From Cardinalis cardinalis (Eukaryota; Chordata; Aves; Passeriformes; Cardinalidae): a stretch of 64,000 nt of DNA. This document shows, piece after piece, positions 47,501 through 59,060 of the stretch. The translations under genes were made by a program, and so were the position numbers. Each line of letters starts with the position of its first letter. The first letter of the stretch is position 1. A model generated the notes under the pieces. It made no database searches, was not told where the DNA came from, and worked only from the letters and a program-made list of their open reading frames with translations. Where the stretch lies: positions 9,583,195 through 9,647,194 of the forward strand of contig JACDOX010000001.1 of the NCBI GenBank assembly GCA_014549065.1, read 5' to 3'.

Positions 47501-50500
47501 AGTACGTGGTTTAACTAGAGATGCAAGCTCTGGTGTAAATACGCCATCTCCAAATACCAGTGAGACTCCATGGTGGGAAGGGGGGATGGGAAAAGGAGGG
47601 TGGTTATTTCAGTTCATCTTTTTNAATGGTGGAAGTGGCAAAGTTTCTGGGGTTAGGTCTGCTTGAAATATGCCCTAGACTCTCCTGCAGACTGCTTTCT
47701 CCAACCACTCAAAATTTTGGGGAAGGGAATCTTCCAGAGGATTGTATGTGTGCTGCGGAATAAACAGTTGTCGTGTGAAACTGATGTGAGCCTTAGTTTT
47801 ACTCTGCCTCCACTAAAATACACTTTTACGGTAGTTTGTGCAGGATCAGCACAGAGGAGTACAAAGAGGGAGCTTTTCAGTACAAAGGCTGCCTGTTTGG
47901 CCTGCCCAAACCACCGTGAATGTGTTTAAAGGGGACTTTTATTACCATGGAAACTCTCAGACAGGAAGGAATTTGTCCTGCCATATCTAGAAAATAGTCT
48001 GTAATGGTCAGCTCTTGGAACAAAAGTGTTTCGAATAGTGGGATATATTTAAAAATTCTCGTGGTGAATATGTTTTAAAACACCCCTGAATATGTAAAAT
48101 CCAATCTTATGCTAATGGACTTCTAATATGGGGATTTAGGAAAGACTGCAGACAAGTNCAATGTGAGCAAGAGAAGTGTAATGAAAACTCTAAGAAACTT
48201 TTACCTCTCTGTCCAGAAGGCTACTTAGGTGTTGAATGGATGTCAATGAAATATTCTTCCTTTAAGTAGTGTGTTTATCCATCACAGCCATTCATTGAGG
48301 GACTGTGTGTGTGCTTGGCTTGAACTGCTGGAGACGGTCCTCTGAGCACCCATGGATTAATTGCTTTTGGAATGTCTTAACTAAAACCTGTAATTTGAGT
48401 CTCTTGACAAATATCCTTACTATCCACAAATGGCCTTTATTTTTGTAAATCACAATGAGATATAACATTTTTTGTCTAAAAGAAATTCTAATGCCAGATC
48501 CCAGAATGTTTGCACATCCTTCACTGGAGTTGTACATTGGTATGAAATAGCTCTTAAGTAAGCAGTCTTCCAGTCGGCAGGAGTAGCTAGAGGTAACTGC
48601 AAGGCTTTCCATACTTTGTGTACTCTTTGGTGTTGATTTGTGTGTTTCATCAGTTGGATNAAATTTTTTTTTACCTATTTGACCAAATTAGAATTCCTTT
48701 TTTTTTTTTTCTGCAAGTCATATCACCAGATACTGTTTTCTCCTATCTTTCTGTACAGCAAATGTCTGGCTTGTTTTACTGCTGTGCTTTTCAGTTTAAG
48801 TTGTTGAACCACCTGGCTGTGGCCTGAAGGCAGTCTGAATGCATGGTATAGTAATAAGCTGATCCAATGGGTTGTGATGCTTGAAATCAGCCGTACCACT
48901 CTTGCTTCTTCCCTTGTGCTGTCATTGCTGTTCAGCTACCCCAGTGGTAATGATCTTCTGATGGCAGCTAATGGTTAGATCAGCTTACCTCTGGTGCCAG
49001 ACTGCACCTGAACAGTTTCTTGTCTGGGGTAATAGTAGACCAAAAGCATCATGCTTGTGGTTAGGAAGAGGAATAACTAAGGAGGAAAATCGTCACAAAA
49101 ACTTTCCACTGCCCTGTCAATTTTGCAGTTGCNCACAGCTGCTGGAAATCAATGTTCAAAGTCTAATTCTACGTGGCAGGCCAGGTAACGAACAGTTTTA
49201 TATGTGTATATCTATAATGGAGTATTTCTGTGTGCCTTTTACAAGCGTTGACTGACCTTGTTTGCGTTATCTGGGTTAACGCTCTAATCTCCTGCTCTAA
49301 TATGAGGACTTCCGTCTTACAAGTTGATCAGTTTAGTTTTCTTGTCTCCAGACTTGAGGAACCAAAAGGATTGCAGAAGGTAGTTCCAACCAAAATTAAA
49401 GAAAACAAAGAAAGAAGAAAAAATCCCACCTCACTCATCCTGTTTATAAGAAACTATCCCTGCTTAAAGGCTGGGTTTCCCTCACAAGGCTTGGTCCCTT
49501 TCCCTCCCTCATCTGGGAACTGGGGGTAGGCTGCTTTCCAAACTGTGTCAGGGGATGGGCGTCTTAATCATGGACAGTCATTTGTCTTTCCAAAAGTATA
49601 GAAACCCCTGTTAGATGTATTTCCCTAATANTTAACCAAGTTGAGAAAGAAAGGAAATACTGGTGACATCATGTATGACTTAATATGGTTATTAACTANG
49701 CAGGTGTTGTAAAGCTGTGAATCTAAACTGTAGTGGAATAATTATACCATATGGCAGGAGCTTTATCTTCAATTCTTATTCTTCCACATTTACCATGTTT
49801 TTTCCTCTATAAAAACGTATCTCTGTGCCATTTTGGTAATATCTCTTACTTAAAAAAAGATCCCTCAAACCTTGACAGGTTTGGATATCACTGTTTCCCT
49901 ACTCATTTCTCCAGTATGCATTTGTAGTTTTGTTTCCTCCCTTACTGCTCCAGTTCTAGGCTTTCTCCAGCTGGCAGTTCTTCATCTGCTGTGCTTTCCA
50001 TGAACAAGGCAAATGCTCAGCTTGCTCTTTTCCACTATCTCCTGCATCCCTGAGGGGCTCACACTCGGTGCTTGGAGCCCTATGTTGCATGGCTCAGTAT
50101 TGCTCTCCCGATGGGAAGTCTGGGAAGCACTAAATCATCTGGCCACATACTGCTTCCTTCAACTTTCTCCCCAGCAGATCCGTGGGCTGAGTTTGCAGTA
50201 GGGCGCGATGGCTGCACGCAGCTTTANAGCTCGGGAGTGGGGATGGGCTTTCTGCCCCCACCCCCTCATCCGCACAGACATTTCCCTGCTCTCCAGCTGC
50301 TCTGGTTTCCATCTGTTACAGGGCCTTCTGGTGCGACTGTTTCCTCATCTGCCGAGCTGAGTGCAATGTTGAAGGACCAGACACTGTGCTGACCTGGGGA
50401 ATTAAGGGGTTGTGGTTTTGGAGAAAATGGCTTGCATTCTTATTTTCCTTTTTTCTCAGAAACCTGACATGCAACACATGCACATCTAATATTTTGAAAA

Positions 50501-52100
50501 ACTTTGTTAGNTGCATTTTCATTTCTTTGTAGCAAATGTGTTTGCTCATCTTAGTTATGTATGTGATGCTGTAGACCTGCCTGACATGGCAGCTGCCCCC
50601 TGCCCTGGGAGGGTCACTGTGCTTCTGTCTTCTGGGCTCACAAAATGTTCAGCAATGGTAAATGTTAACTTGCAGCACGCAGACAAGAGAAATAGCAGAG
50701 GCTTTATTTCTGAAGACAAAAACATGCAACTAGTGAGAAGTACCGGGGAGCCAAGGGAGGTGTTAAGAAACCTTGGAGTGGCCATCACTCTCTTGGCCCA
50801 GGAGCTGGGGAACTTTACCCTGTGAGGTGTTTTGCTTTTGGCAGGCAGATGCCTGCTGCCCATCCTCAGACTGCTATTTTAGGCTGCTCTTGTCTTTAGC
50901 ACTTCCATTTTGCAGTTGCTTAGATTATGCCTTTCACAGATTGCTGGGCTGTTGCTCTCTCTTGAGTGACACTGGTGAGTTACCATCATCAGCAGAGAAA
51001 GAGTGGCAATGCAAGCCTGCAACAGAGTATTTCTGTAAAGCAAAATAGATGGATAACAAAATGTCCATTTCATAAGTGAAGATNTGTAGCTACTTCTGAC
51101 CTGCTGGTACGCAGAAATCCTGCAAAACTTCATTAATTATCCCTGCCAAAATATTTGAAATTGTCAGAGAGCAGTTCCTTGCTAGTCAAGTTGTCCTGGT
51201 AGGTGAGCGTAGCTTACCTTTTTCTGACTACAGCATCATCATCTTTTTGGAGGTAGCTGTTCTTGGCTTTTAAAATCTGTTTAGACATCATCAAATTTAT
51301 TTGGATTTCAAAATTATATGTGTAAATGAGAAGTGTACATAGCACCCACTTTAGTAATTGAACAAAGCTTTTATTTCCAGAACCTGACTACTACTCAGTG
51401 TGTGGGAAAAGTGTGCTCTGACAACTTGGGTTGTTTTTTGAGGACTTCTGTGATCTCACTGAAGGGTTTTAATATTAATTCATTGCTAGTGTTATGGTTA
51501 TGTTTTGATGATAGTCACTTAGGAGATGGGTGTTAGGCAACCAGTTGGAAATTACTGTAAAGTGATTTTTTTAAAGTGGTTCAGACATTCAACTTGAAAT
51601 CCCAGAGCACATTAAAAGTGCTAATTTTCATTCTCCTGAAAGCCAGGTTTCTATGTATTTCTCAAATTAGCCCCCCCTCTGCCCCCACATCCTGGCTAAT
51701 ACAATATATGTAACTTAACCACTGAGTTCTAACTAGGGATCATGCATTTATTAGCTTCATGTTGGCAGAAACTGATTGAAGAAATAAAATATTACAGAGT
51801 TGCTGATAGGAGCAACTGTTTGCATTTTGGGATGATAGATGTATTGCATTAACAGAAGTGTAATATGCTTCTGGATGATTTTCTGTGCAAGTGCAGCTGC
51901 CACACATTGGCAGAGTGAGAAGAGAAGCTCTTTGCTCATGAGATGTGTTGCTGTCTTGAAAAACATGGAGCAGGTGAAACGCTGACCAAGAAGGGGAGGA
52001 CTTGGTGAGAAGTGTTTTCATTGATTTGCACAAAATTTGCACAACTCAGCCTCTCAGCTGTGCTCAGTCATGAGCAGTTACCATATTAATAGTTTGGAAG

Positions 52101-52160
52101 TTCAGCTGAACAGTAAGAGTTCAGCTGAAGTGTGTGTATGGAGAAGTGTGTATGGAGAAG
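52101..52160 (+). repeat. Compound short repeat: two TTCAGCTGAA palindromes, then a 14-bp tandem duplication
   Basis: TTCAGCTGAA, a perfect 10-bp palindrome around the E-box CAGCTG, occurs at 52101-52110 and 52120-52129. Directly after, TGTGTATGGAGAAG is duplicated head to tail (52133-52146 and 52147-52160). Paired CAGCTG boxes are typical targets of bHLH dimers, but binding is only inferred. Confidence 0.75.
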
Positions 52161-53760
52161 TCAGGGAAAAGGCTCTGCAATGTTTTGGAAAGAATCTTCC
52201 CCACCCTGTGTTTTGCACTTGGAGCATTACTAGGAAGGACACAAGATCAGGGTCAAGGGGAATCCAGCTTGTGATTTCTGAAGTTTGGGAATAACAAACA
52301 GTGGAGTGAATGTCTACAGATGTTTTAGGGAGTTTGGTTATTTGGTATGCTAGTCTGTCTGGCTATGAGGCTCTCAGATTAAGTAGCTACAGTATGGTGC
52401 AGCAGAAATAGGAAATTATTTTAAATGGATGCTTTAGTAGTTATCTGGGTTTTAATTCATTCAAAACTGCAGATGCCTAGGTCAGAAAAGCAGGGGAAAC
52501 TGGCTGGATGGTCTCTGGCTCCTGTGAAATGTGAAACTTGTGATAAATGCTGAAGTCTTCAATCTAGTTCTCAAAACTTTAAAAATATTTCAGTGTGTTC
52601 TATAGCACTGTTTAATTTGTATCAGTTACCTTAACAGGCAGCATATCTCTGGTGAAATAAGATGGACACCACTTTTCCAACAAAGCATAAATGATTGGAC
52701 AATATTGCCATCACAGGTTTGAAATAGAGGTGCTCCATGGATTTCTATCTTGTAGATGTTCCTTGCATCGCTGCTTTGTTGATGTATACTTTCTCCTTGC
52801 CTCTCAAATGAAACTCTGGTTTAAACTTGTTTTAGTTGGCACCAACTCTGCAGAAAAAGGCTTTTTTTGGTACTCCTATGGATCTTACTGTAAATTTACT
52901 CCAGCTTTAATGCTGGTACCTCACTGTTTTAGAAGGTGTGAGAGAGAGCTCAGTTTTGTCCTTGTTGTGAAGAAGACATAGGGCATAGGTGTGAGACATG
53001 AAAAATTAACTGTTGATCGTCAGGTAAAGTAGCATGTCATGGCCATAGCAACAATCTCAAATTCTCAGATTATCAACAAGGGCTATTTGTGGACCAGNCT
53101 GATACTGTGGAGCTGACTCCTCTGGTTTAAATGAACTAAATTGAATTACATGTTTATTGCGGACAGAAAAAGTGATTTCGCCTGTTTCTTTGTAGAGCAT
53201 CTTGATGTTGTGAAAAATGTAATAATCCTTCCTGTATGCGATGCTGTTTACAATCTTGAGATCCCTAAAGAATAGGGGGATTTTTCCTTTTAAGCACACA
53301 GATGTTGAAGTGGTTTTGTTTGGGTTTTCTTGATGATTTTTCTTTTTACCTAATGCTTCAATTACTGATTACTGAAAAGGTTATAAATACACAGTAATTC
53401 TTGTTTCATAGCATCTTCCATTCATTCTAAAGAATCCATTTTATATGGAGGCATCAGGAGGCGTTACTAGAATACATACACCATTTAGCATTTAGTGTTA
53501 CTAACACCTAACCAGTGCACTTATAAATGCAGGTGCCTAAAAATGCAGGTATTAAATAATCAGAAAAATGTCTGATGCCATTTATGGTTTTGCATATAAG
53601 AATAGATACTCTCTTTTTTGATAAGAGACTGTCAATATTGTCAAGTCTAAAGCTTACAATTTGTTCAATAAAACCTTCACTTAGCCTGCTCCTAGAAAGT
53701 TAATTTATAAGCAGCCACAAATCGCACACAAATACAGCCTTCCCCAGAGGGAAAANAAAA

Positions 53761-53777
53761 AGACACACACACACAAA
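53761..53777 (+). repeat. Short (CA)n microsatellite
   Basis: About six to seven CA units after an A-rich stretch. Short and probably of low polymorphism. Confidence 0.8.
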
Positions 53778-55636
53778 TAAGTCTTAATTTTAAATGAATA
53801 CTTCTAGTTTTTGGTAGCAACAGCTTTTGAATATGATCACAGTGCAGCATGTTGTATAACTGTGATGCTGTGAGAGGCTTGGCTGACTAGTGAGGAGTGC
53901 ATATGAAAGAGAAGGTGGCAGCTGGCTTACCTGGACGCTCAGAAGGAGGCTGGAACTCCTGACAATCCCAATGAGCAAATCTGCTTGACAGCTGTTGCTA
54001 TTGCTACTTCCTTGTAGACATCTCAGTGAAGCCGGTTCCAGTACCTTTTGCTTGATTCTTCACTTTTGGTTTTTGAGCTGTGCAGAATGTATTGAGTGCT
54101 GTGGAGATAATGATAGGTGCAGTTGGTGTTGGCATCCATTGCTCTGGGAAGTAAGACCTGGCTTTGAGGGAAATGCAGGCAAAAGAGCCTCTTTTACAGT
54201 TCATATAAATACCAAGTGGTAGAAGATCAGTCTATTAAGTCTTCATTTATTTGTGAGTGTTAAGCACTGAAGTTTCTCAAATAGCATTTTCTTCCTGAAC
54301 AATTCATTNCTGTCCAAGCTTGGCACACTGGTATACAGTGTCCAGAGGAGCCTGATTCTGATGTCTGGCNGTTACTGAGGTGTGCTGGTTCATTGCTTGC
54401 TTTGCTTTGAAGCTGCAGTCTCACTTGAGGGCACAACAAGGGCTTCTCTGTGGTGATCTCTCTTGCTTCTGTTTCAAGTCTAAACTTTGGAACAACTGTT
54501 GCCTGAAAACACAGGTACATGGATTTAAGGTGCTGAGCAGGATGGGAAGGGAAGAATCATGCTTTTATGTGTTTCAGATTTTTGGATGATGCTTTGTGAT
54601 CAGNTACAGTAATTTAAAAGGTACTGTAAAATGTTGGTAAGGAAAGCTCATTGTGTAGTGACAGCAGGCAGTTCATCCTCCCTTTCAAGTAGCTTTATGT
54701 ACTTCTACTTTCATAACTAGTTTTATATAGTAAATGCAATTGGAGGGACAAGGAGCTAGATTTTATTGCTTTGCAAGCATAATTAATTAAACAGTTACCT
54801 GAGTCTCAGCTGTAGATCCAAATAATATTTGCTAATACAGCATAAGTATTTAATCTGCCACTAATTCCTGTGACTTCTAAATCAATTGATCTCTAGCAGA
54901 GCCTCATCCATGCTTTTTCCTCAGCTGTGCACTTCATTATTGAGTTCAGGTGATCTAAGTATGCTACAATAATGCCATTTATAATGCTTNAGTAAAATGT
55001 AGTATAATCTTTTGGTGGGTATCTTATTCTGGATGAGACTTTTTTTTTTTTTGTAGAGATAAAGTAACTTTGGAAATGTTTAGCACTGGAAATTCAGAGT
55101 TCTTTGTATCTGTGCTAACTGTCCTCACTACATAGTGGATAAGCAAAGGAATACACTTTCAGGTGTTGGAATTTATTCACCTTTAACTAGCAGGTTTTTG
55201 ACTCTTGATAGGAAGATTTTCCCAGTAGTGTTTCTACATTGCACTGTTGCATAGATAATTCACTGGTCATTGTAGGTCTTGTTCTGAGAACTGGACTCTG
55301 AATAGTAGGTGAAATAGCTCTAAACTTGCCTGTATACAAAAATATGTATTGTAGTAGTCTTCATATAGTACTTGGTTAAGAGTCCTCAATTCTCTTTTTT
55401 GGGATCCTTGCTACTTGAATGGGTTTGCTTGGGTTTTTTTAATGAGCCATTATCTTGGTCATACCTTCACTTTTCCAGATATTTACAAACAAGAAAGAAA
55501 TTGCTAGTCAAGCAAAGTTTGCAATCAAACTCTTCCAAAATTATCAAAATAAGCCTTCCTATTTATTATGCTTGTGAAATAACACTCTAATCTTTTAGGC
55601 AGCCTGCCCACTCCTTTAATTTTCTTGCTTTTCCTA

Positions 55637-55716
55637 CTTCAAAAACCACAACAAAAGCAACAACAACAAAGAAAAACCNCACAAAATAACAGAAAACACA
55701 CAAAACCCCCCAACCC
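55637..55716 (+). repeat. A/C-rich low-complexity stretch
   Basis: About 80 bp almost without T and with few G, made of CAA/ACAAC and AAACC-like units, including six C bases in a row near the end. No transposon body was recognised. Confidence 0.75.
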
Positions 55717-55835
55717 TCTGCCCTAAATTTTAACCTCAGTTTTTCATGAGTGGAAATAATGTTTTTGGTTTGTTGAAGGGACAGCAACGTGGAAAGTTTT
55801 GTTTTGGGTTTGTTTGTTTGGGTTTTGGGAGCTTT

Positions 55836-55888
55836 AGGTTTTTTTAAACTTTTAAAGGTTTTTTTTAACTTTTAAAGTTTATTTTAAC
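55836..55888 (+). repeat. Imperfect tandem repeat, about 20-bp unit (GGTTTTTTTAAACTTTTAAA)
   Basis: Two near-identical units plus a partial third (GTTTATTTTAAC). Preceded by G/T-rich sequence from about 55,790. Confidence 0.75.
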
Positions 55889-57396
55889 TGAAAAGGGTGT
55901 TGAAAATTTTAATTCTCTGCAGATGCTGCAGTAAAATTGATAAGTTTAACAGGTAATTTAAATAGGCTGTGAATCATTAGGAACAGTGAAGATAGTGCTT
56001 TCTATTAGAAAATTAAGTTTAGCCCTGCTTTTTGAGAGAAGGTTTCCAAATTCAGTTCTAGATGAGTAAAAATTCCCTTTTACATGTAATCTGTGAATGC
56101 AGCACTGCTCTTGTATGTTCATAATTTATCTCTGCAGAGCTTGTGGGGAATTGAAGATGGCTCAGGAACTTCCCTGTTGGGGGTAAAAAAATGTGGTAGA
56201 TGAATGTCAGCTGCTCCTGTTGATTGCAGTAGTTTGAAGGACTCTGGCTCTGGGTTCTGGGTCAGCAGTTTGCACATCAAAAGACAGTTACTTCCAAGTT
56301 CTTCAAAATCTTGATGAGAAGGGAGTGAAATTGCATACTTCTAGAATTTTACATGACAAAATTTCCCCTGGAAGGCTGTTTTTGTTCATTTGAACTTAAC
56401 TATCCTGGAGTAATTTTAGAACTGCAAATTNATTAAGCACAATACTTGAAAACACCCCAGTTGGTTTTCTTCTGTGTGAAGAAAAAACTGATGTCCCATT
56501 AAAGTTTTGCACAAGACAATTTGGTTGTCTTCCCTTTGAACCTGCTTTTATAGAGGAGAAACATTGAGCTCAGTCCTGCTTGGACAGAAGGGCCACACTG
56601 TACATGTGGACTGACAAGGGTTGCACTCATCTGGCAGTCCCCAGTGNGATTTTAAAATTTCTGGCACTACTGTTTATGCTGTCTGGGCACTCCTTTTCCC
56701 TNCCTGAGTGAACTTGATCTTACTCTTAAGTACCTTAGTCTTATGCACTAGAAGCTGTTGAGATCTCCTCCCTTGGCATTGTCCACTGAGGAGAACAGCT
56801 TGGTATAGCTGTTTATGTTGTGGTTTAAGTACTGATGATCACTGTGAGCCAGGTGTTATATTAAAAAAAACAACAAAAAACCACAAAAAAAAGAATTCAG
56901 ACTTCATTTGTATGTGCAAGAGCCTGCTTCCATTGCACTGACCAAGAATGAACNTCTTTTTTTTGACATAGCCTTCTCCAAAAAAACCATATAATGTTCA
57001 AGGTGCATATGTTGATTTTGTTAAACAAACCTCTCAAATTTAAGTAGTAGTCCAATTAAAAGTAGTTGTAAAAGTTCATTTGGGTATCTGTCCTGTATCT
57101 CAGCTGTCCCCTGTATTCTGTGGGACATTACTGGGCCCACCTATGAAGGTTTCTGAAATCTATTTACTCCATATAGTGTATTCTGTCCTGTAGTCTACTG
57201 CCTGTCTTCACACCCTCCCTCCCCAACCCTTCTTCTTTCTGGCTGGTTTTAAGTTAGTGAAATAATTTAACATGTCTTTTAAATAGTCTATAGCATATGA
57301 TAAAATACACAATTAGTTTGATGCTACAGGTCTTTTTTGTAGCTAAATTAAAATCTGTAAAAAAAAAAAAGAAAATTTAAAATTTGTAAAATCCAG

Positions 57397-57460
57397 TGTT
57401 TTGGTCTTGGAATGGTCTCTAAGATCCCTTCCAACCCAAGCCATTCACTGTGTGATTTCA
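57397..57460 (+). mobile_element. CR1 3' terminal fragment
   Basis: 'ggaatggtctctaagatcccttccaacccaagccattcactgtgtgatt' follows the CR1 terminus with few changes. About the last 60 bp are present. An A-rich run lies 25 bp upstream. Confidence 0.8.
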
Positions 57461-58209
57461 TTTAAAATACATTAGGAAATGCTGGTGTTATCTTTTTCTA
57501 AAAGAGACAATTTGTAATATTTTCCTGGTGTAGTACATAATAATTTTTTTCTTTGCTGAAAGGGTCAAGACAGTATGCTTAAGTGTATGAGGCCGAAAGG
57601 ATCATCAATACTGGAAGCTGAGTGAGAGCTTAAGTTCAGATGTAGGATAATTCATCTTGCCACATGTAAAGAGTGTAAGGCAGGAACTACCATTTTGTTC
57701 CCGAGCCCTGAATGGGTTCTCCTTAGTCATGTGAAAACTGGCCTTTCACTTTGGGCGCACAGGGTGTATTTATTTTCACAGAAATGAGTGTGGATATGTG
57801 GTTCTCNTAGGAGCGCAGACTGCGATCTACCACTATTTATGAAGAACACATGTACAGGAAAATGACTCTTAAGTACAAGTCATAAATTGAAATGATTATA
57901 GAATATACGTGGACAAATATACCATGTGTGGTATCGGTAGACTGTAATTTCATCAAGTGGTTTTTCAGACTTCATAAACTATGAATGAAACATGATTGTA
58001 TTGGCCTTGTAACAGGTAAAGTAAAATATAGGGTCTAGCTACTTTAAAGCGCTCATAATTCTATGGCTGGAAATAGCCTTTTGGGATACGATTAAGTCTT
58101 AAAACCTGCCTGTGATTAAAAAAATACATTTCGGTGAAAATCACATGTTCAGAAACTCTGGGAAACATTTGAGTCTCCACCTCATGAATTTTTACAGTTC
58201 CCAACTTTC

Positions 58210-59060
58210 TGGGTGTAAACACCACGAGCTGCTTTCGGCGAAAGGAGCGGGGAAAAGCCCCGTGTTCCTTAGAGCTTCGTCACCCCTCGGTTATTCCGTT
58301 GTTTTCAGCGAGTTTTTTCACGGTTTTGGCGGCTCGGGCTTTGTTTATTTCGGGGGCCGTGCCCGGCCAGGCCCGGCCAGGCCCGGCCCGGCGCTGCGGT
58401 GCGGCGGCCATGCCGCCCTGCCCTGCCCTGCGCAAACCCTCCCGCTCGCCGCGGCGACCTCTGCCCTTTTGTATCCTGTGACACTCAGCCTGTCTTTGTG
58501 CTCAAGTTTATCCATGATGGATACGTTTCCCTCCCAATCGCATATGCCGGGAGCCCGGCGGAGCGAGCAGATAAATTATTTTCAGCTGCAGGCCCGGGCT
58601 GGGGGAGGAGGGCAGGAGGGTGGCGGGGCCCCTCCGCGCCCCGGCCCAGCAGGACGAGGCGCAGCCTCCCGCTCCCCCGGGAATATGCAAGGGGATGACT
58701 CTCGGGCCTCTCAGATCCTTTTTAAATGCAAAAGAATGTAGGAAATTGCCAGATCAGTTGGTTAATCAGTGACAACTGCAGTAGGTGCACAAAAAGCCCG
58801 GAGCCATCGCTTGCACGGGGTGTTTTTTCAGCGCCCCAGCGGGGTCGCCGCTGGCCCCACCTCTTGAACACCCGGGCAGGTTTAGTGTCAGCTTGAGAAG
58901 GGAATGTAATTGCGGGGAGATTTCTGGGTGACTGATGGCGACAATATAGGTCTCCTCCGTGACACCGCCGCCCCGCTGGCCCTGCTAGCGCTTTGTGTTC
59001 GCCCGGCCATCGCACAGCCATGGAACAGTCGATGAGCGCTCAGCTCTGTCCCCAGCCCAC
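58210..59060. promoter_or_regulatory. CpG island C inside CHD7 intron 1
   Basis: About 850 bp of CpG-dense sequence, roughly 34 kb after exon 1, with AT-rich DNA on both sides. It holds GC-rich direct repeats, an octamer-like AAATGCAAA (about 58,725), an E-box CAGCTG (about 58,585) and a CAGTTG/CAACTG pair (58755-58760 and 58773-58778) resembling MYB half-sites. No splice-flanked exon could be recognised. A 209-codon + strand frame (58,112-58,741) and minus-strand frames of about 100 codons cross it but look like composition effects. It could be an alternative promoter, an intronic enhancer or the start of an unknown non-coding RNA. Confidence 0.65.
58361..58390 (+). repeat. Three-copy 10-bp tandem repeat (GCCCGGCCAG)
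   Basis: Two identical units at 58361-58380 and a third with one change at 58381-58390, within CpG island C. Confidence 0.85.

Noticed and set aside
58112..58741. 209-codon open frame over CpG island C
   Set aside because: The first third is AT-rich intron and the rest is GC-rich repeat-like sequence. The abrupt change in composition and the lack of any domain argue against a gene.
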